A DNA stretch of 64,000 nucleotides from Micromonospora haikouensis (lineage in GTDB: Bacteria > Actinomycetota > Actinomycetes > Mycobacteriales > Micromonosporaceae). The translations under genes and the position numbers were made by a program. This document shows, in pieces, positions 1 to 7,871 of this stretch (positions are counted from its first letter, which is position 1; each line of letters opens with the position of its first letter). The notes beneath the pieces were generated by a model. It was not told where the DNA came from. It searched no databases and saw nothing but the letters and a program-made list of their open reading frames with translations. The stretch is from assembly GCF_900091595.1 (NCBI RefSeq), contig NZ_FMCW01000002.1, positions 315,547 through 379,546 on the forward strand, given 5' to 3'.

Positions 1-2
1 CC

Positions 3-887
3 TGGGCCGAGGACTGGGACCGGGTGGGGCTGGTGCTCGGCGAGCCCACCGCCCGGGTGCGGCGGGTGTCCTGCGTCGTCGACGTGGTCCCCGAGACGGT
101 CGCCGAGGCCCTCGCCGCCGGTGCCGACATGATCGTCGCCCACCATCCGCTGCTGCTGCGCGGGGTCTCCTCCGTCGCCCCGACGACGTTCAAGGGGCGC
201 ATCGTCCACGACCTGATCAAGGCCGACGTGGCGCTGTACGTGGCGCACACCAACGCCGACGTGGCCGACCCGGGCGTCTCCGACGCCCTCGCGGCCCGCT
301 TCGGGCTGACCGGCCTGCGCCCGCTGCACCCGCCGGCCCCCGGCTCGCCGGCCGCGGGCGCGGGGCGGGGCATCGGCCGCATCGGCGAGCTGCCCCGGCC
401 CATGACCCTCGCCGAGCTGACCCGGCACGCCGCCACCGTGCTGCCCGCCACCGCCTGGGGCGTTCGCGCCGCCGGCGATCCCGGGCGTATGGTTCGTACC
501 CTCGCGGTCAGCGGCGGCTCGGGCGACGCGTTCCTCGGCGCGGCGACCGCGGCCGGCGTCGACGCCTACCTGACCTCCGACCTGCGCCACCACCCCGCCG
601 GCGAGCACCTCGCCGCCGGCGGCCCCGCCCTGCTGGACGCCGCCCACTGGGCGACCGAGCGGCCCTGGCTCGACGACCTGGCCGCCGCCCTGCGGGCCGA
701 GCTGGGCGTCGAGACCATCGTGTCCGACCTGGACACCGACCCGTGGACGGTGCACGCCGCCGCCCCCACGGCTGCCACCCCGGCAGCCACCCGCACCGTG
801 CCCGGCGGCACCGCCCCGGGACCCGCCGCCGACCCCGCCGACCCCGCCCCCGCCGCGGACGACAAGGAGCCCCGACGTGAAGGCTGA
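3..887 (+). CDS. Nif3-like dinuclear metal centre protein (5' partial)
   Basis: Member of the Nif3/YbgI (DUF34) family, hexameric proteins with a two-metal centre whose molecular role is unsettled. The frame is already open at the first base (WAEDWDRVGLVLGEP), so the true start and roughly the first 20 residues lie upstream. Likely metal-binding histidines are visible in IVAHHPLLL and HTNADVADPG, with a further one in LLDAAHWATERP. The last 45 or so residues are a Pro/Ala/Thr-rich tail outside the domain. The stop overlaps the next gene by 11 bases, so the two are probably co-transcribed. The order Nif3 - zinc ribbon - RNase H is conserved in mycobacteria (known, from memory). Confidence 0.92.
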   Translation, partial: WAEDWDRVGLVLGEPTARVRRVSCVVDVVPETVAEALAAGADMIVAHHPLLLRGVSSVAPTTFKGRIVHDLIKADVALYVAHTNADVADPGVSDALAARFGLTGLRPLHPPAPGSPAAGAGRGIGRIGELPRPMTLAELTRHAATVLPATAWGVRAAGDPGRMVRTLAVSGGSGDAFLGAATAAGVDAYLTSDLRHHPAGEHLAAGGPALLDAAHWATERPWLDDLAAALRAELGVETIVSDLDTDPWTVHAAAPTAATPAATRTVPGGTAPGPAADPADPAPAADDKEPRREG

Positions 888-1614
888 CCCGAAGGTCCAG
901 CGCCGCCTGCTCGACCTCCAGGCGATCGACACCACCCTCGCCCAGCTCGCCCACCGCCGCCGCACCCTGCCCGAGCTGGCCGAGCTGGAGACCCTCGCCC
1001 GGGAGCTGTCCGCGCTGGAGGACGAGCGGGTCCGCGCCCAGGTCGCCGTCGACGACTTGGACCGCGACATCGCCCGCATCGAGAAGGACGTCGAGCAGGT
1101 CCGGGCCCGCAAGAGCAAGGACGAGGCGCGGCTGGCCGCCGGCAGCGGCCCGGCCCGGGAGCTGGAGGCGCTGCAGCACGAGCTGGTCTCGCTCAACCGC
1201 CGGCAGAGCGACCTGGAGGACGCCGAGCTGGAGCTGATGGAGCAGCGGGAGACCGCCCAGGGCGTACTCGACGGGATCGAGCGGCGGGCCGCCGACGCGC
1301 GCGAGCGGCGGGCGGCGGCCGAGCGGCGTCGCGACGACGCCCTCGCCGAGATCGCCAAGGAGGAGGAGTTCAAGCGGCAGTCCCGCCAGCCCCTCGCCGG
1401 TGACCTCCCGGCGGAGCTGGTCACCCTCTACGACAAGATCCGCGCCGACACCGGGCTCGGCGCGGCACTGCTCACCGGCGGGCGCTGCGGCGGCTGCCGG
1501 CTGGAGCTCTACGGCGCGGACATGGCCCGCATCCGCAAGGCCGCGCCGGACGACGTGGTGCGCTGCGAGGAGTGTCGCCGCATCATGGTCCGCACCAACG
1601 AGTCGGGGCTGTAA
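877..1614 (+). CDS. C4-type zinc ribbon domain protein with N-terminal coiled coil
   Basis: A 245-residue protein, GTG start at 877 inside the end of the Nif3 gene. Residues about 1-180 are rich in Glu, Arg, Leu and Ala with heptad character (ELAELETLARELSALEDE), which predicts a long antiparallel coiled coil. The C-terminus holds a four-cysteine zinc ribbon, GGRCGGCRLEL followed by VVRCEECRRIMVR. This matches the CT398/FlgZ-like zinc ribbon family (Rv2229c in M. tuberculosis, from memory). Its precise function is unknown; a nucleic-acid or protein scaffold role is suggested for the family. The next gene follows after 5 bases. Confidence 0.92.
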   Translation: MKADPKVQRRLLDLQAIDTTLAQLAHRRRTLPELAELETLARELSALEDERVRAQVAVDDLDRDIARIEKDVEQVRARKSKDEARLAAGSGPARELEALQHELVSLNRRQSDLEDAELELMEQRETAQGVLDGIERRAADARERRAAAERRRDDALAEIAKEEEFKRQSRQPLAGDLPAELVTLYDKIRADTGLGAALLTGGRCGGCRLELYGADMARIRKAAPDDVVRCEECRRIMVRTNESGL

Positions 1615-1619
1615 CTCCG

Positions 1620-2849
1620 ATGGCGGTGCGCGCGGTCGTCGTCGAGGCCGACGGCGGGTCCCGGGGCAACCCCGGCCCGGCCGGCTACGGCGCGGTGGTC
1701 CGGGACGCGGCCAGCGGCGAGGTGCTCGCCGAACGCGCCGAGGCGATCGGCACGGCCACCAACAACGTCGCCGAATACCGGGGGCTGATCGCCGGCCTGG
1801 AGGCCGCCGCCGAGCTGGGCGCGGCCGAGGTAAACGCCCGGATGGACTCCAAGCTGGTGGTCGAGCAGATGTGCGGCCGCTGGCAGATCAAGCACCCGGG
1901 GCTGCGCCCGCTCGCCGCGCAGGCCGCAGAGCTGGTCGGCCGGTTCGCGGCGGTGCGGTTCCAGTGGATCCCCCGGGAGCGCAACCGGCACGCCGACGCC
2001 CTGGCCAACGCCGCGATGGACGCGGCGGCCACCGGCGGGAAGGCCCGGAAGGCCGACGCGGGCGGGGCGGCCCGGCCCGCCGCCGAGCCGCCCCGCGAGG
2101 TCGCCGCACCGGACTCGCCCGCCCGCGCCCTCGCCCGGGAGGCCGCCGCCCGCGCCGCCACGAAGCGGGCCGGCACCGACCCGGCGACCGCCCCCGCCTC
2201 CTGGGAGCCGCGCCCCAGCGACACCGCGACCCGGCTGATCCTGGTCCGCCACGGCGAGACCGAGTTCACCGAGCAGCGCCGCTACTCCGGCCGCGGCGAC
2301 GTGCCGCTGTCCGCCCGGGGCCGCGCCCAGGTGCGGGCCACGGCCGCCCGGGTGGCCGCCCTCGCCCCGACCGTCGCGGCCGTGGTCAGCTCGCCGTTGT
2401 CCCGGTGTACGGCCACCGCGCGGGCGATCGCCGGGGCGCTGCGCGGCACCGTGCCGCTCCGCACCGACGACGACCTGATCGAGTGCGACTTCGGGGCGTG
2501 GGAGGGGCGCACCTTCGCCGAGGTGCGCGCCGGCTGGCAGGGCGAGCTGGACGCCTGGCTCGCCTCGACCCGGGTCGCCCCGCCCGACGGGGAGTCGTTC
2601 ACCGAGGTCGCCGCCCGGGTGACCCGGGCCACGGACGCGCTGGTCGAGGCGTACCCCGGGGAGACCGTGGTGGTGGTCTCGCACGTCTCGCCGATCAAGC
2701 TGGTGCTGCGCGAGGCCCTCGCCGCCGACGACGCGTTCCTGCACCGGCTCTACCTCGACGCGGCCGGCATCTCGGTGCTGGACCGGTGGTCCGACGGCGG
2801 CGTCGCGGTGCGCTCGGTCAACGACACCGCCCACCTCGCCGCGCTCTGA
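1620..2849 (+). CDS. Bifunctional RNase HI / histidine phosphatase (CobC-like)
   Basis: A 409-residue fusion. Residues about 1-140 are RNase HI, which cuts RNA in RNA-DNA hybrids: VEADGGSRGNPG carries the first catalytic Asp, NNVAEYRGL the Glu, and MDSKLV and HADALANAAMD the later Asp. An Ala/Pro-rich linker follows (about 140-205). Residues about 205-405 are a phosphoglycerate-mutase-type histidine phosphatase with LILVRHGETEF; in mycobacteria the equivalent acts as an alpha-ribazole phosphatase in cobalamin synthesis (Rv2228c, known). The ATG at 1620 was chosen because it sits just after the upstream stop and begins exactly at the RNase H domain; the longer frame from 1572 would overlap the zinc ribbon gene. 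Confidence 0.92.
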   Translation: MAVRAVVVEADGGSRGNPGPAGYGAVVRDAASGEVLAERAEAIGTATNNVAEYRGLIAGLEAAAELGAAEVNARMDSKLVVEQMCGRWQIKHPGLRPLAAQAAELVGRFAAVRFQWIPRERNRHADALANAAMDAAATGGKARKADAGGAARPAAEPPREVAAPDSPARALAREAAARAATKRAGTDPATAPASWEPRPSDTATRLILVRHGETEFTEQRRYSGRGDVPLSARGRAQVRATAARVAALAPTVAAVVSSPLSRCTATARAIAGALRGTVPLRTDDDLIECDFGAWEGRTFAEVRAGWQGELDAWLASTRVAPPDGESFTEVAARVTRATDALVEAYPGETVVVVSHVSPIKLVLREALAADDAFLHRLYLDAAGISVLDRWSDGGVAVRSVNDTAHLAAL

Positions 2850-2856
2850 CCCACCG

Positions 2857-2896
2857 CGAAGGAGCGGCCGTCCCCGTGGGGACGGCCGCTCCTTCG
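2857..2896 (+). terminator. Rho-independent terminator after the RNase H gene
   Basis: Perfect 19-bp inverted repeat (2857-2875 against 2878-2896) with a 2-base loop, starting 7 bases after the stop codon. There is no long T-tract, which is common for actinobacterial terminators. It closes the Nif3 - zinc ribbon - RNase H operon. Confidence 0.85.
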
Positions 2897-3051
2897 TCTG
2901 CCCACGACCGGGGAGACATCGACGGACATGCCGTTCGGCGCATCCGGCGGCCCGCTCGGCGCACCGCCCCGCGTCGGTTGAACGTGACGCCCGTCACCGG
3001 GCCGTAACGTCCGGCCGTCATGGGGAGACAAGACCACCGGAGGTGTGTCGT

Positions 3052-3294
3052 ATGACCGCATCCGAACCGGAGGAACCCGGCTCGGCGTCGTCCAGGGCGA
3101 AGGACCACAGCCCCTGGAACTGGTTGCTGTTCGTCCCGATCGTGGTGCCGCTGATCCCGGTGTTCTTCAACGCCGACGCGCCGCGCGTGTTCGGGTTTCC
3201 GCGCTTCTACTGGCTGCAACTGGCCTACATCCTGCTCGGCGTGGCCACCACCACGCTCGTCTACCAGCTGACCAAGAAGCGGGGTGACCGGTGA
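3052..3294 (+). CDS. DUF3311 small membrane protein (symporter partner)
   Basis: An 80-residue protein with two hydrophobic segments (WLLFVPIVVPLIPVFF and YWLQLAYILLGVATTTLVY) and a charged cytoplasmic tail ending TKKRGDR. It matches the DUF3311 family, which is encoded next to sodium:solute symporters of the MctP/MctC type. A GGAGG at 3039-3043 lies 8 bases before the ATG at 3052, which decides that start over the in-frame GTG at 3043. The stop overlaps the following ATG by one base (3294), so the pair is translationally coupled and probably forms one transporter. Confidence 0.87.
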   Translation: MTASEPEEPGSASSRAKDHSPWNWLLFVPIVVPLIPVFFNADAPRVFGFPRFYWLQLAYILLGVATTTLVYQLTKKRGDR

Positions 3295-4952
3295 TGTGGC
3301 GCGACCATCTGACCGAGATCATCGTCTTCACGGTGCTGTTCCTGCTGGTCAGTGCCATGGGTTTCGTGGCGGCCCGGTGGCGGGCGCCGAGGGACATGGC
3401 CCACCTCGACGAGTGGGGGCTGGGCGGGCGCAGCTTCGGCGGCTGGATCACCTGGTTCCTCGTCGGCGGTGACCTTTACACGGCGTACACGTTCGTGGCG
3501 GTGCCGGCGCTGGTGTTCGGCGCGGGCGCGATGGGCTTCTTCGCGGTGCCGTACACGATCGTGATCTACCCGATGGTGTTCCTGGTGCTGTGCCGGCTCT
3601 GGTCGGTGTCGCACCGGCACGGCTTCGTCACCCCCGCCGACTTCGTCCGCAGCCGGTTCGACTCGCCGGTGCTGGCGCTGGTCGTCGCGGTCACCGGCAT
3701 CGTCGCCACCATGCCGTACATCGCGCTGCAGCTCGTCGGCATCGAAGCGGTGCTCAAGACCATGGGGGTGACCGGCGAGAGCGCCCTCGCGCGGCACCTG
3801 CCGATCATCATCGCGTTCGCGATCCTGGCCGCCTACACGTACCAGTCGGGGCTGCGCGCGCCCGCGCTGATCGCGTTCGTCAAGGACACACTGATCTACG
3901 TGGTGATCCTGGTGGCGGTGCTGTGGCTGCCGCAGAAGCTGGGCGGCTGGGGCTCGATCTTCGACGCCGCCGAGGCGAAGTTCCAGGCCACGGCGCAGAA
4001 CCCCAACGACGGGATCCTGCTCAACGCCAACAACCAGCTCCAGTACGTCACCCTGGCGTTCGGCTCGGCGCTGGCGTTGTTCCTCTACCCGCACAGCATC
4101 ACCGGCGTGCTGGCCAGCCGGAACCGGGACGTGATCAAGCGGAACATGTCGGCGCTGCCCGCGTACAGCCTGGTCCTCGGGCTGATCGCGCTGCTCGGCT
4201 ACATGGCCATCGCGGCGGGGGTGAAGCCGCTGCCCGGGTCGACGCCCGGCAGCGCGGACGCGAACACGGTCGTGCCGGTGCTGTTCGACCAGCAGTTCCC
4301 CGACTGGTTCGCCGGGGTCGCGTACGCGGCCATCGGCATTGGGGCGCTGGTGCCGGCGGCGATCATGTCGATCGCGGCGGCGAACCTGTTCACCCGCAAC
4401 ATCTACAAGGAGTACCTCAAGCGGGACGCCAGCCCGGCCCAGGAGGCGAACGTCTCGAAGATCACCTCGCTGGTGGTGAAGGTCGGCGCGGTGGCCTGCA
4501 TCGTCTTCCTCGACCCGCAGTTCTCCATCGACCTGCAGCTCATCGGCGGCGTGATCATCCTCCAGACGCTGCCGGCGGTGGCGCTGGGCCTCTACACCCG
4601 CTGGTTCCACCGGGGCGCGCTGATCGCCGGCTGGGCGGCCGGCATGGGGCTGGGCATGTGGATGCTCTACCAGATCCCCAACCCGGCGACGAAGCGCGCC
4701 CACTTCGGCGGCTCGGCGTTCCCGCTGAGCGACTTCGGCTTCGACACGAAGAAGACGATCTACGTCGGGATCGTGGCGGTGCTGGTGAACCTGCTGGTCG
4801 CCGCCCTGGTGACCCTGGTCCTGCGGGCGGCGAAGGTGGACGCGGGCCGCGACGGCACCACGCCGGACGACTACTTCGCCGACGAGGGCGACCCGCGCGT
4901 CACCCCGGGCCCGGCCCGCGACGCCGACGCCGCCCCGGAACCGGTGGCGTAA
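3294..4952 (+). CDS. Sodium:solute symporter, MctP-like monocarboxylate permease
   Basis: A 552-residue inner-membrane transporter of the SSS family with about 13 hydrophobic segments. In this family the MctP/MctC branch takes up acetate, pyruvate, propionate or lactate. Family features visible are WGLGGRSFGGWITWFLVGGD near residue 40 and the repeated GxxxxxxMSIAAANLFTRNIYK region near residue 370. The C-terminal 40 residues are hydrophilic and acidic. Coupling to the DUF3311 gene supports an MctBC-like two-component permease; the exact substrate is inference. A Micromonospora-type palindromic repeat begins at its stop codon. Confidence 0.88.
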   Translation: MWRDHLTEIIVFTVLFLLVSAMGFVAARWRAPRDMAHLDEWGLGGRSFGGWITWFLVGGDLYTAYTFVAVPALVFGAGAMGFFAVPYTIVIYPMVFLVLCRLWSVSHRHGFVTPADFVRSRFDSPVLALVVAVTGIVATMPYIALQLVGIEAVLKTMGVTGESALARHLPIIIAFAILAAYTYQSGLRAPALIAFVKDTLIYVVILVAVLWLPQKLGGWGSIFDAAEAKFQATAQNPNDGILLNANNQLQYVTLAFGSALALFLYPHSITGVLASRNRDVIKRNMSALPAYSLVLGLIALLGYMAIAAGVKPLPGSTPGSADANTVVPVLFDQQFPDWFAGVAYAAIGIGALVPAAIMSIAAANLFTRNIYKEYLKRDASPAQEANVSKITSLVVKVGAVACIVFLDPQFSIDLQLIGGVIILQTLPAVALGLYTRWFHRGALIAGWAAGMGLGMWMLYQIPNPATKRAHFGGSAFPLSDFGFDTKKTIYVGIVAVLVNLLVAALVTLVLRAAKVDAGRDGTTPDDYFADEGDPRVTPGPARDADAAPEPVA

Positions 4953-5003
4953 GGAAGGGCCCCCTGTTAACGCATTTTGTTGTACAGGGGGCCCCTGCTA
5001 ACA
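4951..5003. repeat. Interspersed palindrome, AAGGAAGGGCCCC family, copy 1
   Basis: Begins at the TAA stop of the symporter gene. It contains AAGGAAGGGCCCCCTGTTAA, an AT-rich centre (cgcattttgttgt), and the complementary arm ACAGGGGGCCC. Arms 4957-4967 and 4984-4994 pair over 11 bp. A second member lies at 42055-42106, likewise straight after a stop codon. It could act as a transcript end or an RNA stabiliser. Confidence 0.8.
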
Positions 5004-5078
5004 AGGCCGCCGCCAGGCGCGCGCCCGCCGCAGCGGGGGAGCGGAGCGCGGGCGCTCGGCGGCGGCCCGGCGCGCCGG

Positions 5079-5555
5079 TCAGCGGCGGGTGCGGGTCTCC
5101 AGCGCCTCGTTGAGCCGGTGCAGCAGGTGGGCCAGGGTGTCGCGGTCGGCCGGGGCCCAGTCGGCGAGGATGTCGCCGTAGAGCCGGGTGCGGGCCGCCC
5201 GGACGGCGGCCATGCGGTGCAGCCCGGCCGGGGTGGGGGAGACCACCGTGCCCCGGCCGTCGCTCGGGTCGGGGGCGCGGGCGATCAACCCGTCGCGCTG
5301 CATGGCGGAGACCTGCCGGGTGACGGTGGAGCCGTCCAGGTTGAGCCGGGCGGCGAGCGCCGAGACGTTCTGCGGGCCGGCGCTGTCGAGGTGCCGCAGG
5401 ATCACGTACGCCGCCCGGTCCAGCACCCGGTGCTCGGCCGTGCCGGTGGCGCGCCGGGTCGCCTCGCCGAGTCGCATGAGGAGCGCCACCTCGGTCTCGA
5501 TCCGCCCGAGTGTGACCTCTTCCGCAGTGCCTTCCGCAGTGCCGTCTTCGCTCAT
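5079..5555 (-). CDS. MarR family transcriptional regulator
   Basis: A 158-residue winged-helix repressor. The helix-turn-helix is seen in QNVSALAARLNLDGSTVTRQ (residues about 75-95), followed by the wing RAPDPSDGRGTVV and the typical PTPAGLHRM turn. It is transcribed away from the MFS gene at 5609. The 53-base gap holds two copies of the palindrome CTGTA-N3-TACAG, so it most likely represses both itself and the transporter until a ligand binds. The ligand is not evident. Confidence 0.9.
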   Translation of the reverse strand: MSEDGTAEGTAEEVTLGRIETEVALLMRLGEATRRATGTAEHRVLDRAAYVILRHLDSAGPQNVSALAARLNLDGSTVTRQVSAMQRDGLIARAPDPSDGRGTVVSPTPAGLHRMAAVRAARTRLYGDILADWAPADRDTLAHLLHRLNEALETRTRR

Positions 5556-5557
5556 AG

Positions 5558-5592
5558 CTGTAGGATACAGGGAAACTAACTGTACGATACAG
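5558..5592. promoter_or_regulatory. Tandem MarR operators
   Basis: Two near-identical palindromes, CTGTAGGATACAG (5558-5570) and CTGTACGATACAG (5580-5592). Both have perfect 5-bp arms and are 22 bp apart centre to centre, i.e. two helical turns. They fill the divergent promoter region between the MarR and MFS genes, which fits cooperative binding of two dimers on one DNA face. Confidence 0.8.
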
Positions 5593-5608
5593 CTATCCGG
5601 GAGGCGGA

Positions 5609-6841
5609 GTGGACCGGCGCAACGAACCCCACCGCAGTGCCATCTACGCCACCACGCTGGTGGCCTTCCTCGCCATCGCCGGCATCGCCGTCGTCGACCC
5701 CATCCTGCCCGCCATCGGCGAGGCCATCGGCGTCACCGCCTGGCAGGTCGAGCTGCTGTTCACCGCGTACATCGCGGTCATGGCCCTGGGCATGATCCCC
5801 GCGACCCTGGCCAGCGGCCGGTTCGGCTTCAAGCCCGTGCTGATCACCGGCGTCTCCGTGGTCGGCCTCGCCGCCATCGGCGCCTCGTTCAGCAACGACA
5901 TCGTGCAACTGTCGGTGCTGCGCGGCGTGTGGGGGCTGGGCAACGCCATGTTCTTCGCCACCGCCATGGTGGTGCTGGTCAACCTCGCCAACGACCGCGA
6001 GTGGGTGGTCGGCCTCTTCGAGACCGCGCTCGGCCTCGGCTTCGCCGTCGGCCCGCTGCTCGGCGGCCTGCTCGGCGAGGTGAGCTGGCGACTGCCGTTC
6101 TTCGTCTGCGGGATCTTCATGGTCCTCGCGCTCGCCGTCGCGTCCCGCCGGCTCCGCGAGCCGGCAAACCCCCAACCTCGGGTACGCCTCGGCGCGATCT
6201 TCGCCACCTACCGCCGGCCCGCGTTCGTGGCCCTGTGCGCCGTCACCGCCGCCTACAACTTCGTCTTCTTCGTCGTGCTCGGCTACACGCCGCTCTTCCT
6301 CGGCCTCGACGTCATCCCGCTCGGCCTCGCGTTCACCGGCTGGGGCCTCGGCCTCGCCGCCGGCATCCTCGTGGTCGGCCACCGGCTCGCCCACCGCATC
6401 GGCGCGGTGCAGACCGTCGGCGTGGCCGTCGCCGGCCTGCTGGCCTGCATGGTCCTCTTCGCCACCTCGACCGGCACCGCCATGTCGCTGGTCGTGCTCG
6501 TCGTCGCCGGCCTGTTCATGGGCCTGGCCAACGCCAACCTCACCGACCTGGCCCTCGGCCTCGGCGCCGCCGACCGCCGGGTCGCCACCGGCGCGTTCAA
6601 CCTGGTCCGCTGGGGCGCCGCCGCGCCCGCCCCGATCATCTCCGGCAAGCTCGCCGAGCACGGGCCGGCCCTGCCCTTCTGGGTCGGCCTCGGCGTCCTC
6701 GCCGCCGGCGCGCTCGTCTACCTCGCCACCGCCCACCGGATGGCCGCCGGCCACGGCGAACGGGTGCTCTGGGCCCGCTGGAACCGGGCCGCCGCGCGCA
6801 ACGAGCACGCCCCGGAGGAGCCGGTCGGCGAGGCGTACTGA
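5609..6841 (+). CDS. MFS transporter, drug-efflux type
   Basis: A 410-residue protein with about 12 transmembrane segments. The first helix pair carries DPILPAIGEAIGVTAWQVE, typical of drug:H+ antiporters, and the loop after helix 2 (ASGRFGFKPVLITG) is a divergent MFS motif A. The GTG start at 5609 is preceded by GGGAGGCGG. It is divergent from the MarR gene and shares its operator region, so export of the compound sensed by MarR is the likely role (inference). The substrate is unknown. Confidence 0.87.
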   Translation: MDRRNEPHRSAIYATTLVAFLAIAGIAVVDPILPAIGEAIGVTAWQVELLFTAYIAVMALGMIPATLASGRFGFKPVLITGVSVVGLAAIGASFSNDIVQLSVLRGVWGLGNAMFFATAMVVLVNLANDREWVVGLFETALGLGFAVGPLLGGLLGEVSWRLPFFVCGIFMVLALAVASRRLREPANPQPRVRLGAIFATYRRPAFVALCAVTAAYNFVFFVVLGYTPLFLGLDVIPLGLAFTGWGLGLAAGILVVGHRLAHRIGAVQTVGVAVAGLLACMVLFATSTGTAMSLVVLVVAGLFMGLANANLTDLALGLGAADRRVATGAFNLVRWGAAAPAPIISGKLAEHGPALPFWVGLGVLAAGALVYLATAHRMAAGHGERVLWARWNRAAARNEHAPEEPVGEAY

Positions 6842-6863
6842 GCCGGCTCGTGCGCGGTGCCGC

Positions 6864-7625
6864 TCAGCGCATCGCGCGCCACAGCAGGTACAGGCCGATG
6901 GCCGTGCCGAACGCCACGATCAGCGTCTTCAGCACCACCGGCGGCAGCCGGCGCACCAGCCGCGCGCCGACGTACCCGCCGACCAGGGTCGCCGGGGCCA
7001 CCACCGCGACGGCCGCCCAGTTCACCGGGCCGAACAGCGCGAACACCACCAGCGTGGTCAGCCCCACCGTCGCCGAGAGTAGGTTCTTCACCGCCGACAC
7101 CCGGGCCAGCGTCGCGTCCAGCACCAGCGCCAGACCGGCCACCAGCATCACCCCCAGGGCCGCGCCGAAATAGCCGCCGTACACCGCGCCGACCGCGACC
7201 ATGGCCTGCACGGTGACCGTACGGCGGCGCGGCCCCAACTCGGCCGGATGCCCGACGAGGCGGCGCAGCGGATCCTGGAACGCGAGCACGGCGGTCGCCC
7301 CGAGCACCAGGAACGGCACCACCAGCTCGAACGCCCGCGCCGGGGTGCCCAGCAACAGCAGGCACCCGACGATCGTGCCCACCACCGTGGTCGGCAGCAG
7401 CGCCCACAGCGCCCGGCCGCGCGGCAGGTCCGTGCGGCTGCCCGCCACGCTCGCGACGTACCCGGGGAACACCGCCACGGAGTTGCTCACGTTCGCCGGC
7501 ACCGGCGGCAGCCCCGCCGCGATCATGGCCGGGAAGGTGATCAGCGAGCCGCCGCCGGCCACCGCGTTGACAGTGCCCGCGGCGAGACCGGCGGTGACCA
7601 GCAGCGCGGCGTCGGAGAGTTCCAC
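6864..7625 (-). CDS. TauE/SafE (TSUP) family membrane transporter
   Basis: A 253-residue protein with about 8 membrane segments and the family repeats: AGTVNAVAGGGSLITFPAM in the N-terminal half and AVGAVYGGYFGAALGVML in the second. The family exports or imports sulfite, sulfoacetate or other organic sulfur anions. The frame stays open upstream to 7778, but that extension would translate the hairpin repeat at 7733-7791. The GTG at 7625 starts directly at ELSDAALLVTAG, where homologues begin, so it was chosen. It is convergent with the MFS gene. Confidence 0.87.
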   Translation of the reverse strand: MELSDAALLVTAGLAAGTVNAVAGGGSLITFPAMIAAGLPPVPANVSNSVAVFPGYVASVAGSRTDLPRGRALWALLPTTVVGTIVGCLLLLGTPARAFELVVPFLVLGATAVLAFQDPLRRLVGHPAELGPRRRTVTVQAMVAVGAVYGGYFGAALGVMLVAGLALVLDATLARVSAVKNLLSATVGLTTLVVFALFGPVNWAAVAVVAPATLVGGYVGARLVRRLPPVVLKTLIVAFGTAIGLYLLWRAMR

Positions 7626-7732
7626 GCCGCCGAGGCTAGCCCGCCCGGCCGCCCCGCCCCCGTCCCGCCCCCGTCCCGCCCCCGGGCGGCTGCCCTTGCC
7701 CCGCCCCGCTCGGCCTTCCCCCTTGATCATCT

Positions 7733-7791
7733 GCATGTCGGCGACATGGCGGTATCCCAGCGCCCCGGACCCCGCCACGTCGCCGACATGC
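7733..7791. repeat. ATGTCGGCGA hairpin repeat, copy A
   Basis: Arms 7733-7752 and 7772-7791 are complementary over 20 bp with one mismatch; the loop is 19 bases. Left arm core: CATGTCGGCGACATGGCGG. It lies between the divergent TSUP and membrane-protein genes. Related elements are at 18960-19013, 28401-28426 and 35378-35424. Confidence 0.8.
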
Positions 7792-7871
7792 GTCGCCGTT
7801 CACCGGCGAGACCCAGGTTTGACGATCACCCCGCCGGGTAGCCGGCCGTCCAACCGGGTGGGGAGAGGGTC

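Noticed and set aside
7626..7778. N-terminal extension of the TSUP transporter to 7778
   Set aside because: It translates the hairpin repeat copy A and Gly/Arg-rich spacer; homologues start at the first membrane segment.
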